Made by a program: the position numbers and the translations under genes. A stretch of DNA of 64,000 bases from positions 3,427,501 through 3,491,500 of the forward strand of contig OY741266.1 in assembly GCA_963514095.1 (NCBI GenBank). Reading direction: 5' to 3'. Below the pieces are notes generated by a model. It searched no databases and was not told the origin of the DNA. It saw only the letters and a program-made list of their open reading frames with translations. Of the stretch, positions 11,861 through 24,909 are shown piece after piece. This DNA comes from Eutrigla gurnardus (taxonomy: Eukaryota; Chordata; Actinopteri; Perciformes; Triglidae). Numbering within the stretch: position 1 is the stretch's first letter; each line of letters opens with the position of its first letter.

Positions 11861-13653
11861 TGTTGGGGTTGTAGCAGGAGCAGATTTGGTTATCAACAGT
11901 TAACTATCAATATCAATATGATTATCGGTATTAATAATTATATTTAATATATTATCATGATATAGTCATGAATAAACGGGGCACCACCCTGGGATCAGGG
12001 AAAAGATAACCTAAAACTGTATTCAGTCTCAATATAAAGGTTTTATACTCACATGCCAATCATCGTGATCATTGGCATAGGAGTACAAAACCAATCGAAC
12101 AATTAAAAAGGCGTGAAATTCAAGCACTAGCCTTCACAACCTGCTGTTATCCAGTGACATATACACAACAAGCACGAGAGACCGCTAGTTATAATATAAT
12201 AAGATTTATTAAAATCAGTAATAATGATCACAATCAATAACACTGCAATTAACAAAGCCTTATTACCTAACTACCTAACACACAAAGCTAAGCTTAAACA
12301 AAGGGAGATACACACGTGGAGTGTGCGTGTGCATGTGTGTGTGTGCGTGCGTGCGTGTCGAGAGAGAGAGAGAGAGAGGGAGAGAGGGAGAGATGGCTAT
12401 GGGCGGCCACCGGATGGAGCTATTCCTCGCAGCATTCAGGGGCGGAGCCACTGAGGTTCGATGGGGTAGCGAGAGAGAGAGAGAGGTGGAGCTATTCCTC
12501 GCAGCGGTCAGGGGCGGAGCCACTGAGGTCTGACGGAGTAGCGAGAGAGAGAGAGAGAGAGAGATAGCCGTATGTAGCCACCAGATGTAGCTATGTCCCT
12601 AGCGCCCGCCGGGAACAGCTGGCTTAGGACACGTGTGTGCGGCGTGTATGTGTGTGTGTGTGTTAGCGGGACACAAACAAAGAGAGAGAGGATGCGCGAG
12701 CGATATTCGGAGGGACAGAAAGCGTGCCGTTATCACACGGGCTCGCGTGAATGAACTGGCGTTTATTCCGCGAGACCGGTCTTTTAACTGATAGTAGAGG
12801 CTTTCTGAGCTCGCGAAGATGGCGGAGGTTAGTCGGAAACACTGTTACAGAAATCAACCCAGCTGTGTGGGTACACGATCAGCATTCACATACAGCAGCA
12901 CATGAACAAACGGACTCGGCGATCCGCGATCAGAACTTAAAACACATTAACAAGAATTACAAGCATATCCTACACTATCACTTGTGTCTCTGCCCAGACT
13001 GATAGCCTCTTACTGGTATCGTTGCGTAAGACGATGACGGCGTTCCGTAACGGCGGTGGTTCGTGAGTCCCCGGCGTCAGCGGGGGACGTGATGAGTCGG
13101 CTTCGTCCAGACGAGAGCGGAGCGGGTTTCCTCTCGTTGATGAAACACAAATAAAGAAAACAGTTGGTGTTTCCTCCTTCCACGAGCGGTGATATAATCG
13201 CGGCTTGGCGATTTAGTCAGCTTACTTCAGACAGCGTCTGGTAGCTGGAAGGCAGGAACCGGCTTGGTTCCTCTTGTTGCAACGGTGCGCTGCGGGGCCG
13301 TGTCCACCTCCTGTTGGTGGAGGGGTCGCCTCCCGTGGCAACGTGGTGTTGCGATGGAAGCGCTGGAACCAGCGCCCAGGTAGGAGTGGGAGCCAGAGAG
13401 TAAGAGTGAATAAGAGAGTGTTCTCCGGGCGGCTTCGGTTTATAAAGCTCAGGCCGCTCCAGGGGACCCCCCGGGGTTCCTTGAAGATGTCAGCCAATGG
13501 GGCACTCGTTGGGTGGCGTCGCATCTCTCACCTGGGTGAGATGTGAAACTAAAATGGCGGTGTAGTTTTTAATCCCCTTTGTCCCTTTGTCCTGGCCGCA
13601 TGTGTAGGCTTCTGTAGGCCGCATTGTGTAGTCCTTCTAGTGAGGTCCCAACA
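11861..13653 (-). repeat. Putative long solo LTR (1.8 kb)
   Basis: The block begins TGTTGGGG and ends TCCCAACA, giving TG...CA ends with a 7-bp inverted match. AATG lies on both sides (11857-11860 and 13654-13657), a possible 4-bp duplication. Orientation is inferred: on the minus strand a TATAAA (plus 13439-13444) precedes AATAAA signals (plus near 12764 and 12206), the usual LTR order. It contains (GT)n, (GA)n and a duplicated GC-rich segment. No gag, pol, primer-binding site or second LTR was found. The short duplication and unusual length make this tentative. Confidence 0.45.
12335..12570. repeat. (GT)n/(GA)n tracts with a duplicated GGGGCGGAGCCACTGAGG segment
   Basis: A GT-rich run is followed by three AG tracts. 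Between the AG tracts, a segment containing GAGCTATTCCTCGCAGC and GGGGCGGAGCCACTGAGG appears twice. Open frames on both strands here come from the dinucleotide runs. Confidence 0.85.
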
Positions 13654-13894
13654 AATGTAAGATAAATTTGTTCACACTGACATAATAATAATTTGTTTTG
13701 TGTTGAAAGTCAAATTAATATTTAAATGACAGAATTTATATTTTGTCAACACCTTGAAAGATGATGCGGGATTATCTTTCTATATCTAACAACAAAACTA
13801 ATTTTCCATTTTTATGTAAAAGCACAACTGTATTTTGGAGCAATGCAGTCTTGTTTTCTCCAAACCATTAGGACTTTTATTCAAGCAGAAAAAA

Positions 13895-14440
13895 ACTCAT
13901 TATCCCCATCCATTATCTTTTCCACCTATCCGGGGCTAGTTTGCAGGGCAGCAACCTTCGGAAGACATTCCAGATGTCCCTCTCCCCAACAACGCTTTCC
14001 AGATATATAAAATATATCATCCAGCATATTCTGGGTCTTCCCCTAGGGGCCTCTCCCCCGTTGGACTTGCCTTGAAAAGGTCTTCAAGCGAGGCGTCCAG
14101 GAGACATCCTGACCAGATGCCAAAACCACCTCAAGTGGCCCCTTTGGTGCAAAGAAGCAGTACCTCTACTTTGAGTTCTCTACAGATGTCTGAGCTCCTC
14201 ATCTTATGTCTAAGGCTGAGGCCAGCCACCATACAAAATAAACTAATTTCAACCACTTGTATCCTCAGTCTTCGGGATACTACCCAAAGCTTGTGACCAT
14301 AGGTGAGTGTCAGAATGTGGATGGAGTGGTAAATTGAGAGCTTTGCCTTCTGACTCAGCTCCCTCTTCACCACAACAGTCTGGTACAATGCCTGCATCAC
14401 TGCCTGAACCATTGGTTAGAGCCTCATTTCCAGACCCTCA
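13895..14440 (-). pseudogene. LINE 3' fragment with reverse-transcriptase C-terminal remnant
   Basis: On the minus strand, 14131-14412 reads as the C-terminal part of a fish non-LTR retrotransposon ORF2. It contains a TLTYGHKLWVVSRR string and a VAGLSLRHKMRSSDI string, which match the TYGHELWV and VAGLSLRDRVRSSDI blocks common in fish LINE proteins as I remember them. The remainder down to about 13895 is 3' untranslated LINE sequence ending near a CCATCCATTATCTTTTCCAC tail. The polymerase core is absent, so it is a 5'-truncated dead copy. Clade (RTE, Rex or L2) cannot be settled by eye. Confidence 0.75.
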
Positions 14441-17190
14441 TCAAAAATACAACTCCGTATTCACTGTACAATTCAATCTGGATGCAGACAAAGCATCAGC
14501 TCACCTAGTGACCAGGTCAAGAGTGTCACATCCACAACTGTCATTGTGCTTTCAACTTTGCTGACCATCACTCATTTCATTTTTTTTTAAATGAGAATAG
14601 AGTCACTGATGAGGTCAGTGACTGTATTTTCATTGAAGCTAGGAATACAGTCACTGATGAGGTCAGTGACTGTATTTTCATTGAAGCTAGGAATACTCAG
14701 TTAACCCTTGAAATTAAATCAAACAAACACTCGGGCCGAATACACAAATAACGGTTTGTGACCACTTCAGGATTGGCTCCACTTTTCAGAACCTGATGTT
14801 GCTGCCTGGTCAGGAGGACTTAAGTATTGGACCAAGAAACCAACATTACCGTATAGAGCTCTGATGCTCCACCATAAACAGGCCACACGCCAAGAGGGAT
14901 TTTAATGTTTCCAACATCCTGGAGCACAGATGACTCAATCAGCTTATGTAAAAATCAGTAAAAATAACTTTACTAGACACATGTTCATTTAAGGTTTAAA
15001 AACTCTGGTTTCCAGCTATACAACCAATTTATCAAGAGGAAGCAAATTATTCTTCCTGCACATATTGACATGATGAACAAGCTCATATGGTGTCACCACC
15101 AAAATCTAATGCAAATCCTAGAAGCCTTTCCAACAATTCCATAATTTTATCATGCAAATAGCATCAGATGACTCGCAATTAGGTGTGTCTGTAGTGAAAA
15201 ATGACCCAGCAGCACAAACAGGTGGCGAATGTGATTACACTGGTGTCGAGGTGGAGGGATATCAGCTTTGAGCATTTCTTGGAGGCTCTGCAGTTATGAT
15301 TTATTGAAATTGAGAAGTGTTCACATGATACAAATGAATCCACTGATCCAGCATCAATAAGATGCTCTGCCACAGTGGAAGCTCGGAGGGTGCTTATGGC
15401 GTCGGAAAATTAAGGTTCACTTGTTCTAAAAATATATAGGGACACTTTTTGCTGTTCTGCAAACCTGAAGTAGCAGATAATTTAACTGATTAAGAAAATG
15501 TGTTATTATCTGATTACAGCAATGTATGGCATAACACATTATGAATATATAAATAATAATCACAGTACTATAAAGCATTTGATAATGACTTAAAAAGCAG
15601 AAAGGATCATCTTGTATTATAATTCCCATACTTGTTATATATTCTAATCTTTTATAAATGAATTATGATAACTGTTATCATAACTATAATCACTGTAATG
15701 ATGCATTATAATGTAATTATAATGTAACTTTGTGTGATGTCAGCATAGATTCATTTATATTGTTTCACTTTGAAAGCAAAGTAACTTAAAATCACAACAT
15801 GCATAATATATATTTTTTAAATCAAATTTTTTAAACTATTGGAATATGGTCTTTGAAAACAAAATGTCAGCAATTATGACGTATTATCATACTTGACCAT
15901 ATAAGGCAATATGAAATGCTTTACAGTATGTTATAATTGTTGTTCATTATTATTATTTACGTGTGCTTATAATTATACAGCGCTGTGAACAGATTCTAGT
16001 GCATGTTTATTGTGCATCTTAGACATGTCAAAGAAAGCGTTGCTACGACTTTAAGCTGCCGTTTGTCATCAACGCACAGTAAGAATGGTAGCATGCATAT
16101 ATGCAACTTTAATGTTGCCTATTCTACCGGCTTCCCTTTGATGCAGCATCTCGTATGGACCATTAAAGAGAGGTGCTTAGTGAGAGGCATGAAGATTCAA
16201 GGATGAATAATGTCCCGACATCCCTTATCAGGCTCTGACACGCTAGCTGAAGTATTACCATAACAAGCTGCAGTGCATTTTCATGACTTAGCAGAATTGT
16301 TGGTGTCAGCAAAAGAAAATATGGCTACAACAACGCTGATCTCGAGTCATTAAAAGGTAACAAAGAAAAGAGAGGAGCGGCCTTTGAAATTCCATTTATT
16401 ATGTATGTGATGCTAATGCGTAGCCTATCACTAACTCCCCGAGAATAAGGCCACACAAAACAAGCTCCGGGATCCACCTGTAGAACAAAAAACCCTTTTC
16501 TAAGTGCATGCGTTGTTCCATTACAGTATCAGGCAAACAATCTCTAATAGCCTTCACGAGTCCAATCCGGGTGGGGAGGGGTGTAGAGCATTACCTCTCC
16601 AACCCTTTCAGGGGTTTCCAAAAATGAAAGAGGAAGCCTTTTCCCCTGTGTGTGCTGAGCGAGACAAGATTAGGAGTCGTGCCAAGCACATGTAAATGCA
16701 GCCTGAGCCCCTCCGTAGCGATCCTTTAAGCTGCTATCAGCACAAATAGAACAGAAAGCTACTACTTTACATTTTCATTAATTGAGGATTAACCTTTCTT
16801 GTGATTAAAAAAAAAAATCAAGAGGGATGTCTCAGTGCGGCCATTAGGCGGTATCTTGCCTTTTGCTCCCCACCACCACCCGCCGCCCCCATTACTGTCA
16901 GCACATCAAAGATATCTATGAGCAATGCTTCACAGCTCTGCCTCGACCAGCAGAGTGGACAGACCTGCTAGCACACCAGCTTCCAATCCTTTCAATGATC
17001 GTATGTTAAGTTTTTACAGGCTGCCTATAGCTTCATATACATTGATCAATCGTCTTCAATCTTTACAATCAGCAGGAATCAGGACGACTAGCCTTGTGAT
17101 TATGCTGGCACAAATAAATGCATATTATGATATCCCGATGATCATCAAAATATGCTTAAAACTCTTAAAATGGAGCTAAATAGTACTGGA
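14441..17190. other. Noncoding DNA; AT-rich palindromic stretch and a 48-bp duplication
   Basis: Apart from the 48-bp duplication (listed separately), the interval contains a very AT-rich stretch at about 15480-15980 with many short TTATAATTATAA-like palindromes. It also has a block at about 16380-16760 of unique appearance. No coding exon is recognised. Confidence 0.5.
14601..14696. repeat. Two tandem 48-bp units, each with a hairpin
   Basis: The units 14601-14648 and 14649-14696 appear identical. Each starts with AGTCACTGA, a TGAGG loop, then TCAGTGACT, a perfect 9-bp hairpin stem. The copies being identical suggests a recent duplication. Confidence 0.9.
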
Positions 17191-17470
17191 ATCACTTCAC
17201 ATTTTGTTTAGGAAACAAATATATTTTGTGCATCACACAAGACGCACATCTTTTTTTTAGTGAACATCCTTTTTAGTGGAAAAAGGATGAAAAGATCTTA
17301 AATTAGATTATTATAAATCATAAGCCCTTCCTGCATTACTAAAGGATGAGTAGGCCTACATTTAAAAATGTATTTTTGTATCCTGTAGTTTTTTTTTTAA
17401 TCAGGCTCTATTTTTACTTCTCCACCATGATAGCCACACCATTTCAAATCACTCATGACGATATTTACGA
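17191..17470 (+). repeat. Dispersed repeat family C (partial), related to 49199-49345
   Basis: Shared with 49199-49345 are TACTGGAATCACTT, a CATATTGTTTTGCATCA-like block, a TTTTTGTATCCTGTA block and ATCAGGCTCT, in the same order and orientation. The spacing is longer here, so either this copy has an insertion or the other a deletion. The class is unknown. Confidence 0.55.
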
Positions 17471-20400
17471 TTGTCATAATAGAAATTGACCACGATTAAC
17501 TTATTGTGAGTGTTTTTATGAGGATGCGTGAAAAAATATCGAAATCATTAAACTGCTTCAGCTCAGACGTCAGCAGGGCCTCTGGCAGCAGCAGGACCGC
17601 TGTGGACAGGCACAAATCCAGCTGCCTTCCACCTGCAGTCAGACCTCGGCGCCCGGCAGCAGCTGTTTTTCCTCCGGCCAGGAGTCGATACCGGCACCTC
17701 GCTGATGGGGGCCAACGGCGTACTGCTGGGCCCACTGTCAGGCCTTGTTGCAGTAAAATTAAGTTCCTAAAGGGAATCTGGTGTCCACAGGGTATCACCA
17801 AAATCACCGTAAAATGAAAGTGCCTCTAAGTACTGCTCAGCATTTGGACGTGTCGTTTCTAAGTAATATAAAGTATTCAGTTTAATATCGGTCAAACAGT
17901 TCACACTTAATTGTCTCTATGAAACAATAAAAAAAAATAAGCATAAACATGCAAGCTAAGAAAGCATTGATATAATCAAAATCAGACGGCATGGTGTTCC
18001 AGAAGTTTTGGAAGCTTAAATTCAGATTTATTACCTGCACATTATTGCTCATGAATTAAACATTGCGGTACATTTGGAGGCAATTGTATCAATTTAGGGA
18101 TTATGGCTTAGTTAAAATTCTCTAACTGATCCCATAAAACAGCCACTTTACATGGATTGTATAGGCAACGGAGACGCCGTCTTTCTGTCATTTCGCAATA
18201 TCCAGATAAATGTATAATAAAGATTAATGGCTTGCATAAAAGAGAAGCACGGGAGATGAGTTGAGTTTTAGAATAGCAGCATATCATAATGACACGTGTT
18301 CTACGCTCCGCATAGACCTGACACTGCACTGCAGCACTGCTCATCGTGACTCCACCAAAATCCAAAAAAACAGGAGTCAGAGAGGTGATTATTGAGGAAT
18401 AAGTCCACTTGTTATTTGTGTAATCCTTTCACGGGGATAAGAAATAATCATTTTAAATGCTGCAATTACAGCAATTACTGAAAAGCATGACATGTGGCGG
18501 AATAGCAAATAGTTCACCTAAAGGCAGATGTACTAAGCAATATGCAGCCCGACAGAATGCCTCGCCTATGCAATCAATTTAAGGAGAAACAAGTCATTAG
18601 GGGCCGGCAACGCAGCCCCCGACCTCCGTACAACAGCTGGCAGGGGGCGCCATAAAGGGCCACCGCGGACGATGCCCCTCACATTAACTTTCAACTTATG
18701 GATAGTGTGGGCTCTTCTCCAGCAATATCTCCAGCCCCACCACGATGTCTGCCAAGGTCATGTCTGATGAAAACGTGATGAAGCAGCAGTTTGTCTTTCC
18801 TCTCTCCGTCTCTCTCTCTCTCTCTCTCTGTCTTCCTCCCTCGCCGCCTTTCTCTCTCCTGGCACAGAGTTATTGAACAGTGGGGGACCGCTGAGTTTTA
18901 ATTACAAGAAGATCCGTGGAGTTAATTGAACATAGCCCAGGCCCTAATTTCACTTTACAGCAAATCAAGATGTTAGTTATGTAAATTGTGTCCTGTGGCC
19001 CACTGGGAAGATGGAGGACTTCTGCCAGACACCAAAGTCATTCTCTCCCCGCTGAAAGCAAGCTGCTGTCTCTGCAACTTACCTAAAGGACTTTTTATTA
19101 CAACACTCTCTTAAACACACTTCATCCACTCTATTTCTTTTCTCCACCAGGGCAACTCTATAATGCCTCGACACAGTCTCACCGCAGTTCTGGAAATTGA
19201 CTCAAAATCATACCAATGTGATACATGGACACACATTTTCTCTCAGCACCACTTTAAAACTTGTGTATCTCAATTGGAGGTATCGTTCGTGAGTGAACCA
19301 TATTTCACAACGTTATCATTCAGTCTGAATGATAACGTTAAACCAATGAACAACTTTATGGTGGAGAAAACTTGAAAATGAATGTAAACTCCTTCCTTCC
19401 TTCCTTCCCTTCCTCCCTCCCAATTGGGAAAGTTGATCTGTGGACTGATCACCTCTGATTGGTCCAGGGCTGCTCCCACAAATTGCCAACAAAACACTAA
19501 CAATAAAATCTCTTGATGGAACTTGGTGGACCCTGCTGTCCTGGCCTCCTATGCTCAATTTCCCACCGTATATCCTCAATTTCAATCCTGATTATCATCT
19601 ATATAATAATATACATCATATTCATGTATTATTCTCTTTACTTAGTCTCTTTCCCTAACTTCTTTGTCATCACCCCCCCCCCCCCTTTACACACACCTCA
19701 TCTACTCTTACAGACACAAGCCTCCTCTTGTCTTGCCCTGGCCTCCATGTTTTAACACCGTCCACCTGTCCTTTTGTAATGTAATGCGGTTTCTTCTTTC
19801 TGTTCCAGTGCAATTTGCCCCATCCCTTTAAACCTGGCATACACCTGCAGTAAATACATCTGGGAGACTGGCAGCAGGAGAGAGCCAGCTGTAGCACAGC
19901 CGCATACTACGGAGCATTTTAATGTGATCAAATAGATTAGAAGGAATCCGTTACTGCTGACGTGTTAACCGCAGCCGGCGTCTTCAGGCTTTTCCAATAT
20001 GCCATGGACTTACGGGAACGCAGAGGAAGAACGGAATCTCTGATCCATTTTGAAACAATGTGGCGCAATTAAATTCATCAGTACACAAAGTTGAACATAA
20101 CACAGGGATTATGTTTGTGGGGGTGATTTCATTTTAAAGTGGTGATGTGGTCTGAAGGGGGACAGACATTCTGAATGTTACCTTGCTTCGCATGTCTTTA
20201 TTGAATGAATCTCCCTTAGGGGCTGATTAGCTCGCGACTATCCTGACAGGATTTTTTTGTTTAAAATCCCATGATGCTGAGCGCAGCCTACTGGGTGTAC
20301 AGGAGATTCGTTCACTCAGTTCCCCATAAGGTCTGTTTGCACTCCAGGCCTCGTGGGAAATCCCATGCAGCATGGTTGATAACAAAAGGAAATGTTCCGA

Positions 20401-23189
20401 CGGTCGTCTCCACCCGGCCTTATCTTAAATACCTTGAAGTGGATGGAGGTGCCGGTTGGCGGTTCGCTGTCAGGAGCGCTCCAGCGAGTGGGGGTCTCTC
20501 CGGGGTGACGGGAGCGCAGGTTGAACCGTACTCAACACATCAAGGCAGTATTTCACAGTTGGCCTGTGCATTTTTCACATACTGGAATCCCCTGTTGTTT
20601 AATTTTTACCTTTTGTTACATTCCATCTTTTCAGCAGCCAATTGCTGCTACGTGCAAATTTATTTCTGCTTCAGCATTCACATCTCTCTTCTCCAAACTT
20701 AGCTCACTTTTTTGTTGGAGGCGAGGGTTAATGATCAGGAAGCGCACTTACACTCCTTTGCAACTAGCCAGCTAACACTACCTGTAGTCGGCGCGGACCA
20801 TGAGCACTAGTGAGCTAGCTAAAGTACAAACCTGAAAAATGAGCCCAAAGAGTTATTGTGACTAGCTAGCCCTGCCATATTGCCAGCTGGCTAGAGCGTT
20901 AACAGTTAGCTCGAAAGCTACAAGTTGTTAGCCAGCTTGTAGCCATTACATCACCAAGCTTCTAGAGCCACAAATACACTATTTATGTGAACTTTCCTGC
21001 ATCTCTTTCTGGTGTGACTAAGCCTTAAAGTCGAGCTGAAATAAATAAAAAAAATTCATAGTAATAATAGACATCATCTCTTAGATCACATCCCCGGTTG
21101 TATCGTGCACCTGTTTAACAATGTATGATGAAAACATTACAAATAAAAGAAGTTTCTCTGTAATCCAATATCTTTTTCCTCCTGGAAAACAAAATATGAC
21201 ACATGCTTACATCAGCTGGTATTTCAAGCATTTTTAAGCAATAATATGACATCCATCCATCAATCTGCAACGTTTAGCAGTACAGGGCTAGAGAAGTTCC
21301 TCAGCTAATCTAATCTTCAGCCATCAAATCAAATGCCTCCCAATGTTATGTCCCTTGGAAACATGTCACCATAGGGAAGATAGATACTGTGGAAATGGCA
21401 TTTCAGCTCGAAATCCTCTGTGTTCTAATCACACATTGCAGATGGATATCAGCTCAGCAGGATCCTTCTAAAAGCCTCAAGAACTCAATAGGACAACATG
21501 AACCTATGTGATTTGGCACAAAAGTGTCTTTCCAAATACTCCACACCGGACCAGGCTCTCAGCACACGTGAATGGTACATGGTGTTCCTCTGCCTGATCC
21601 CGCTGGGGACTGCTTGCACCAGTTTCCACCATAAGACTGAGATTTGGGAGAGTGAACTCAAGGCGAAGGCACAACAGCACTTACTTAAATGTCATACTGT
21701 CTATTTAATTTGCATGTGGGAAGCGTCAGGACCAGCGAGACTGCCAAGTCACAGACAGCAGCGTTCTCCGTATTGGCTCGGCGTGACGGGAGGAGAATGC
21801 GGATCACTAAGAAGACAGCGAGCTGGATGAGCCACTGAATGTAAACTTCACCATTTACTTAAGTCTTGCAGATGCTGCAGATTATCATTAAAAGAGCATA
21901 TTTTGTGAGGATGATTTATTCGCAGGTATTTCCATGCAGCTAAATGTGTCCTATAAACGGCATCTAAAGTCAAGTGGGTAGTATATTCTTTCTACGGTAT
22001 ATATCTGCCATTCACATCAGTCAGGCTGGAACTGCTAATACCAGAGCAAACAGAGCCAAATATCACAGGTAGGAGTTTGCATGTGTCCTTTTCCTCCTCA
22101 GCCTTACAGAAACTCATTTTTTTCTAAAGTTTTACCTTTTCCTAGTCTATATTTACCAGACGACAACCACAGCATGGACTCGCTGGGTGACGGTCGCTGC
22201 TTCTGTGTTTTTCCACCGTCATCATATTTTATGATGTCATCACCCTAAAAACATGGGGAAAATATGATTTCTTGTTATTGTGGTTATATAAATGTAATTT
22301 ATGGTGATGCTAAACCGGGCTTGTGTTTTGGCCTCGGTGAAAAAGGATGTTCTTGAAAGGATTGAAGCAGCAAATTGCATTAGATCATCATCGTCAATAA
22401 CGTCCAAAATCACAAAATGCGTCACTATCTTTTTAAAAATGTATTTTGACTGTTGGAGGGAGGCAATTACTGAGATGACTGAGCTGTGTCTGATAGAGAG
22501 GAGGGGAAGAAAAGGTACAAGTTGGTCAAAAGAAAAATCTTGCTGAACTAGAAACTGTGCAAACCATCCTGCGTACGATAAGTTGCACTGTGATGTTGTT
22601 TCCCCTTTTCTGCTTAATCTGCAAAATAATGTTTGAAATGTTGAGTTTTACAGTGTGTTGCCTGGTTCATTTATGATTGGTTTTCTGCTGCAATGTGTTT
22701 TATCGTGATTATCTGCATCACCTCCACGTTTTTACCACTTTCGTTTTGTTTGTACCAAAACAGCCTCGACACATTTCTCTTTAAACCAACGTGACATCGG
22801 CAGCTTCCACACTTGCACATCCAACATTTGAGAGAATGTGAAACAGGCACTGTGATATGGTGCGGTGCTGCTTTTCACCTGCAGATTAGAATAGAGCAGG
22901 GTGCACGATGTGCGACAAGGAAGTGCCAGCAACATGTGTAGCCTCTTCAACCATTTAAAAAAGACTAAGGAGGCTCATTATTTAATCTTAAGCTTTCTGT
23001 AGAATACAAGACTAGTTTGTTTACCATTAGTGGCACAAACATTCTGTAATAGAGAGGCTAAGTCCCGCCCTTTCCTGTGGACCACCGTGGGTCCTTATTT
23101 CGGAAAAAAATATGTACAGTAGTCAACAGCGTACAAATAGATTTTTGATCGTGTTTGATATAATAGAGATAATAGATCATTTTGCACAT
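17471..23189. other. Mostly unique noncoding DNA
   Basis: A GC-rich patch at 17555-17755 stands out from an AT-rich surround. It is open in both strands (17506-17817 plus, 17496-17807 minus), but neither translation has a domain I recognise. A (TC)n run lies at 18808-18829, a CCTT/CCCT-rich run at 19391-19420 and a C10-12 run near 19674-19685. A non-repetitive block at 18860-19010 has conserved-element texture. The 143-codon frame at 20271-20702 has no recognisable domain. Confidence 0.45.
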
Positions 23190-23197
23190 CTAGAAAG

Positions 23198-23570
23198 TAG
23201 TGATGTGCGATTCCACTAATTTTCTTTCCGATCCGATACCAAGTCAAATTCAGGCTGATATGGACGATACTGATCCGTTAAGTGTGTGTGTGTGTGTCTA
23301 CTAGACTGAGTGAGCAGCACACTGCTGTATAAATAGCTGTATTTTGCATATGACTGACAGGCTGAAGAAGTAGTAGTTCCTACCAACTGGGTATCATTTA
23401 GACGAGATCCCCGTAGTATAGTTACTTTCCACTGTGTTCCTGTTAATGATAAACTACACATTTACCCCAAATTACTGAAATATCAATATTTTTAAATGAG
23501 AATCAATTCTAGATCATACATTTCTGGTATTGGAAGTATTGATATTCCAGTATCGATCCGCACACCACTA
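23198..23570. mobile_element. Small non-autonomous hAT element with perfect 8-bp TSD
   Basis: The ends are TAGTGATGTGCG and, in inverted orientation, TAGTGGTGTGCG (one mismatch in 12). CTAGAAAG is duplicated perfectly on both sides (23190-23197 and 23571-23578). It is 373 bp with no coding capacity and contains a short (GT)n and CCGATCCGATACC-like motifs similar in style to the 8970-10568 element. Confidence 0.88.
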
Positions 23571-23666
23571 CTAGAAAGTCGAAATTGATGTTAAAGTATA
23601 AGACTGTGGAAATATGTAATTAGAAAGAGAACGCACCCAGAACTTTGGTAAGTCTCTGAATCTGCG

Positions 23667-24909
23667 ATGTCTGTGTGTTGGGTACCAGGATGTAACGTTA
23701 CTATAACAACAGGTCTCTGTGTGTGTTGGGTACCAGGATGTAGCGTTACTATAACAACAGGTCTCTCTTTGTGTTGGGTACCAGGATGTAACGTTACTAT
23801 AACAACAGGTCTCTCTGTGTGTTGGGTACCAGGATGTAACGTTACTATAACAACAGGTCTCTCTGTGTGTTGGGTACCAGGATGTAACGTTACTATAACA
23901 ACAGGTCTCTCCGTGTGTTGGGTACCAGGATGTAACGTTACTATAACAACAGGTCTCTCTGTGTGTTGGGTACCAGGATGTAACGTAACTCACACTAACA
24001 ACAGGTCTCTCTGTGTGTTGGGTACCAGGATGTAACGTTACTATAACAACAGGTCTCTCTGTGTGTTGGGTACCAGGATGTAACGTTACTATAACAACAG
24101 GTCTCTCTGTGTGTTGGGTACCAGGATGTAACGTTACTCACACTAACAACAGGTCTCTCTGTGTGTTGGGTACCAGGATGTAACGTTACTATAACAACAG
24201 ATCTCTGTGTGAAACGTTACTCACACTAACAGATAAAACAAGTTGTTGAAACACATCAGGTGAGATAACATTACATTCGTGATGTAGCATAGCTAAGTTA
24301 GCTTGCTAGCTAAATAGCCAAGCTAACGACTTGTTGGTGACATACATTGTCCGACTACATGATACACCAGGATGTAACGTTACTATAACAACAGGTCTCT
24401 GTGTGTTGGGTACCAGGATGTAACGTTACTATAACAACAGGTCTCTCTGTGTGTTGGGTACCAGGATGTAACGTTACTATAACAACAGGTCTCTCCGTGT
24501 GTTGGGTACCAGGATGTAACGTTACTCACACTAACAACAGGTCTCTCTGTGTGTTGGGTACCAGGATGTAACGTTACTATAACAGGTCTCTCCGTGTGTT
24601 GGGTACCAGGATGTAACGTTACTATAACAACAGGTCTCTCTGTGTGTTGGGTACCAGGATGTAACGTTACTATAACAACAGGTCTCTCCGTGTGTTGGGT
24701 ACCAGGATGTAACGTTACTATAACAACAGATCTATGTGTGTTGGGTACCAGGATGAAACGTTACTCACACTAACAGATAAAACAAGTTGTTGAAACACAT
24801 CAGGTGAGATAACATTACATTTGTGATGTAGCGTAGCTAAGTTAGCTCGCCAGCTAAATAGCCAAGCTAACGGCTTGTTGGTGACGTACATTGTCCGACT
24901 ACATGATAC
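23667..24909. repeat. 48-bp satellite array with a duplicated 155-bp higher-order spacer
   Basis: About 20 copies of a 48-bp unit, each with GGTACCAGGATGTAACGTTA, occur in two blocks (about 23667-24210, 11 copies; about 24366-24754, 9 copies). Some copies carry a longer variant with CACACTAACAACA. After each block comes the same 155-bp non-repeat segment (24211-24365 and 24755-24909), offset by exactly 544 bp. I count six differences between the two segments, all transitions. Long frames on both strands (23571-23993 minus, 23667-24035 plus) arise because 48 is divisible by three. Confidence 0.93.

Noticed and set aside
12224..12567. Several overlapping frames rich in R/E and V/C
   Set aside because: They are translations of (GA)n and (GT)n tracts.
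20271..20702. 143-codon frame
   Set aside because: No domain, biased low-complexity end, no exon boundaries; likely chance.
23571..24035. Overlapping 122- and 140-codon frames on opposite strands with repeated CWVPGCNVT and SWYPTH motifs
   Set aside because: They are produced by the 48-bp satellite, whose period is divisible by three; no start context, splice sites or domain.
23667..24780. CRISPR-like regular repeat array
   Set aside because: There are no unique spacers; the units are contiguous tandem copies in a vertebrate genome.
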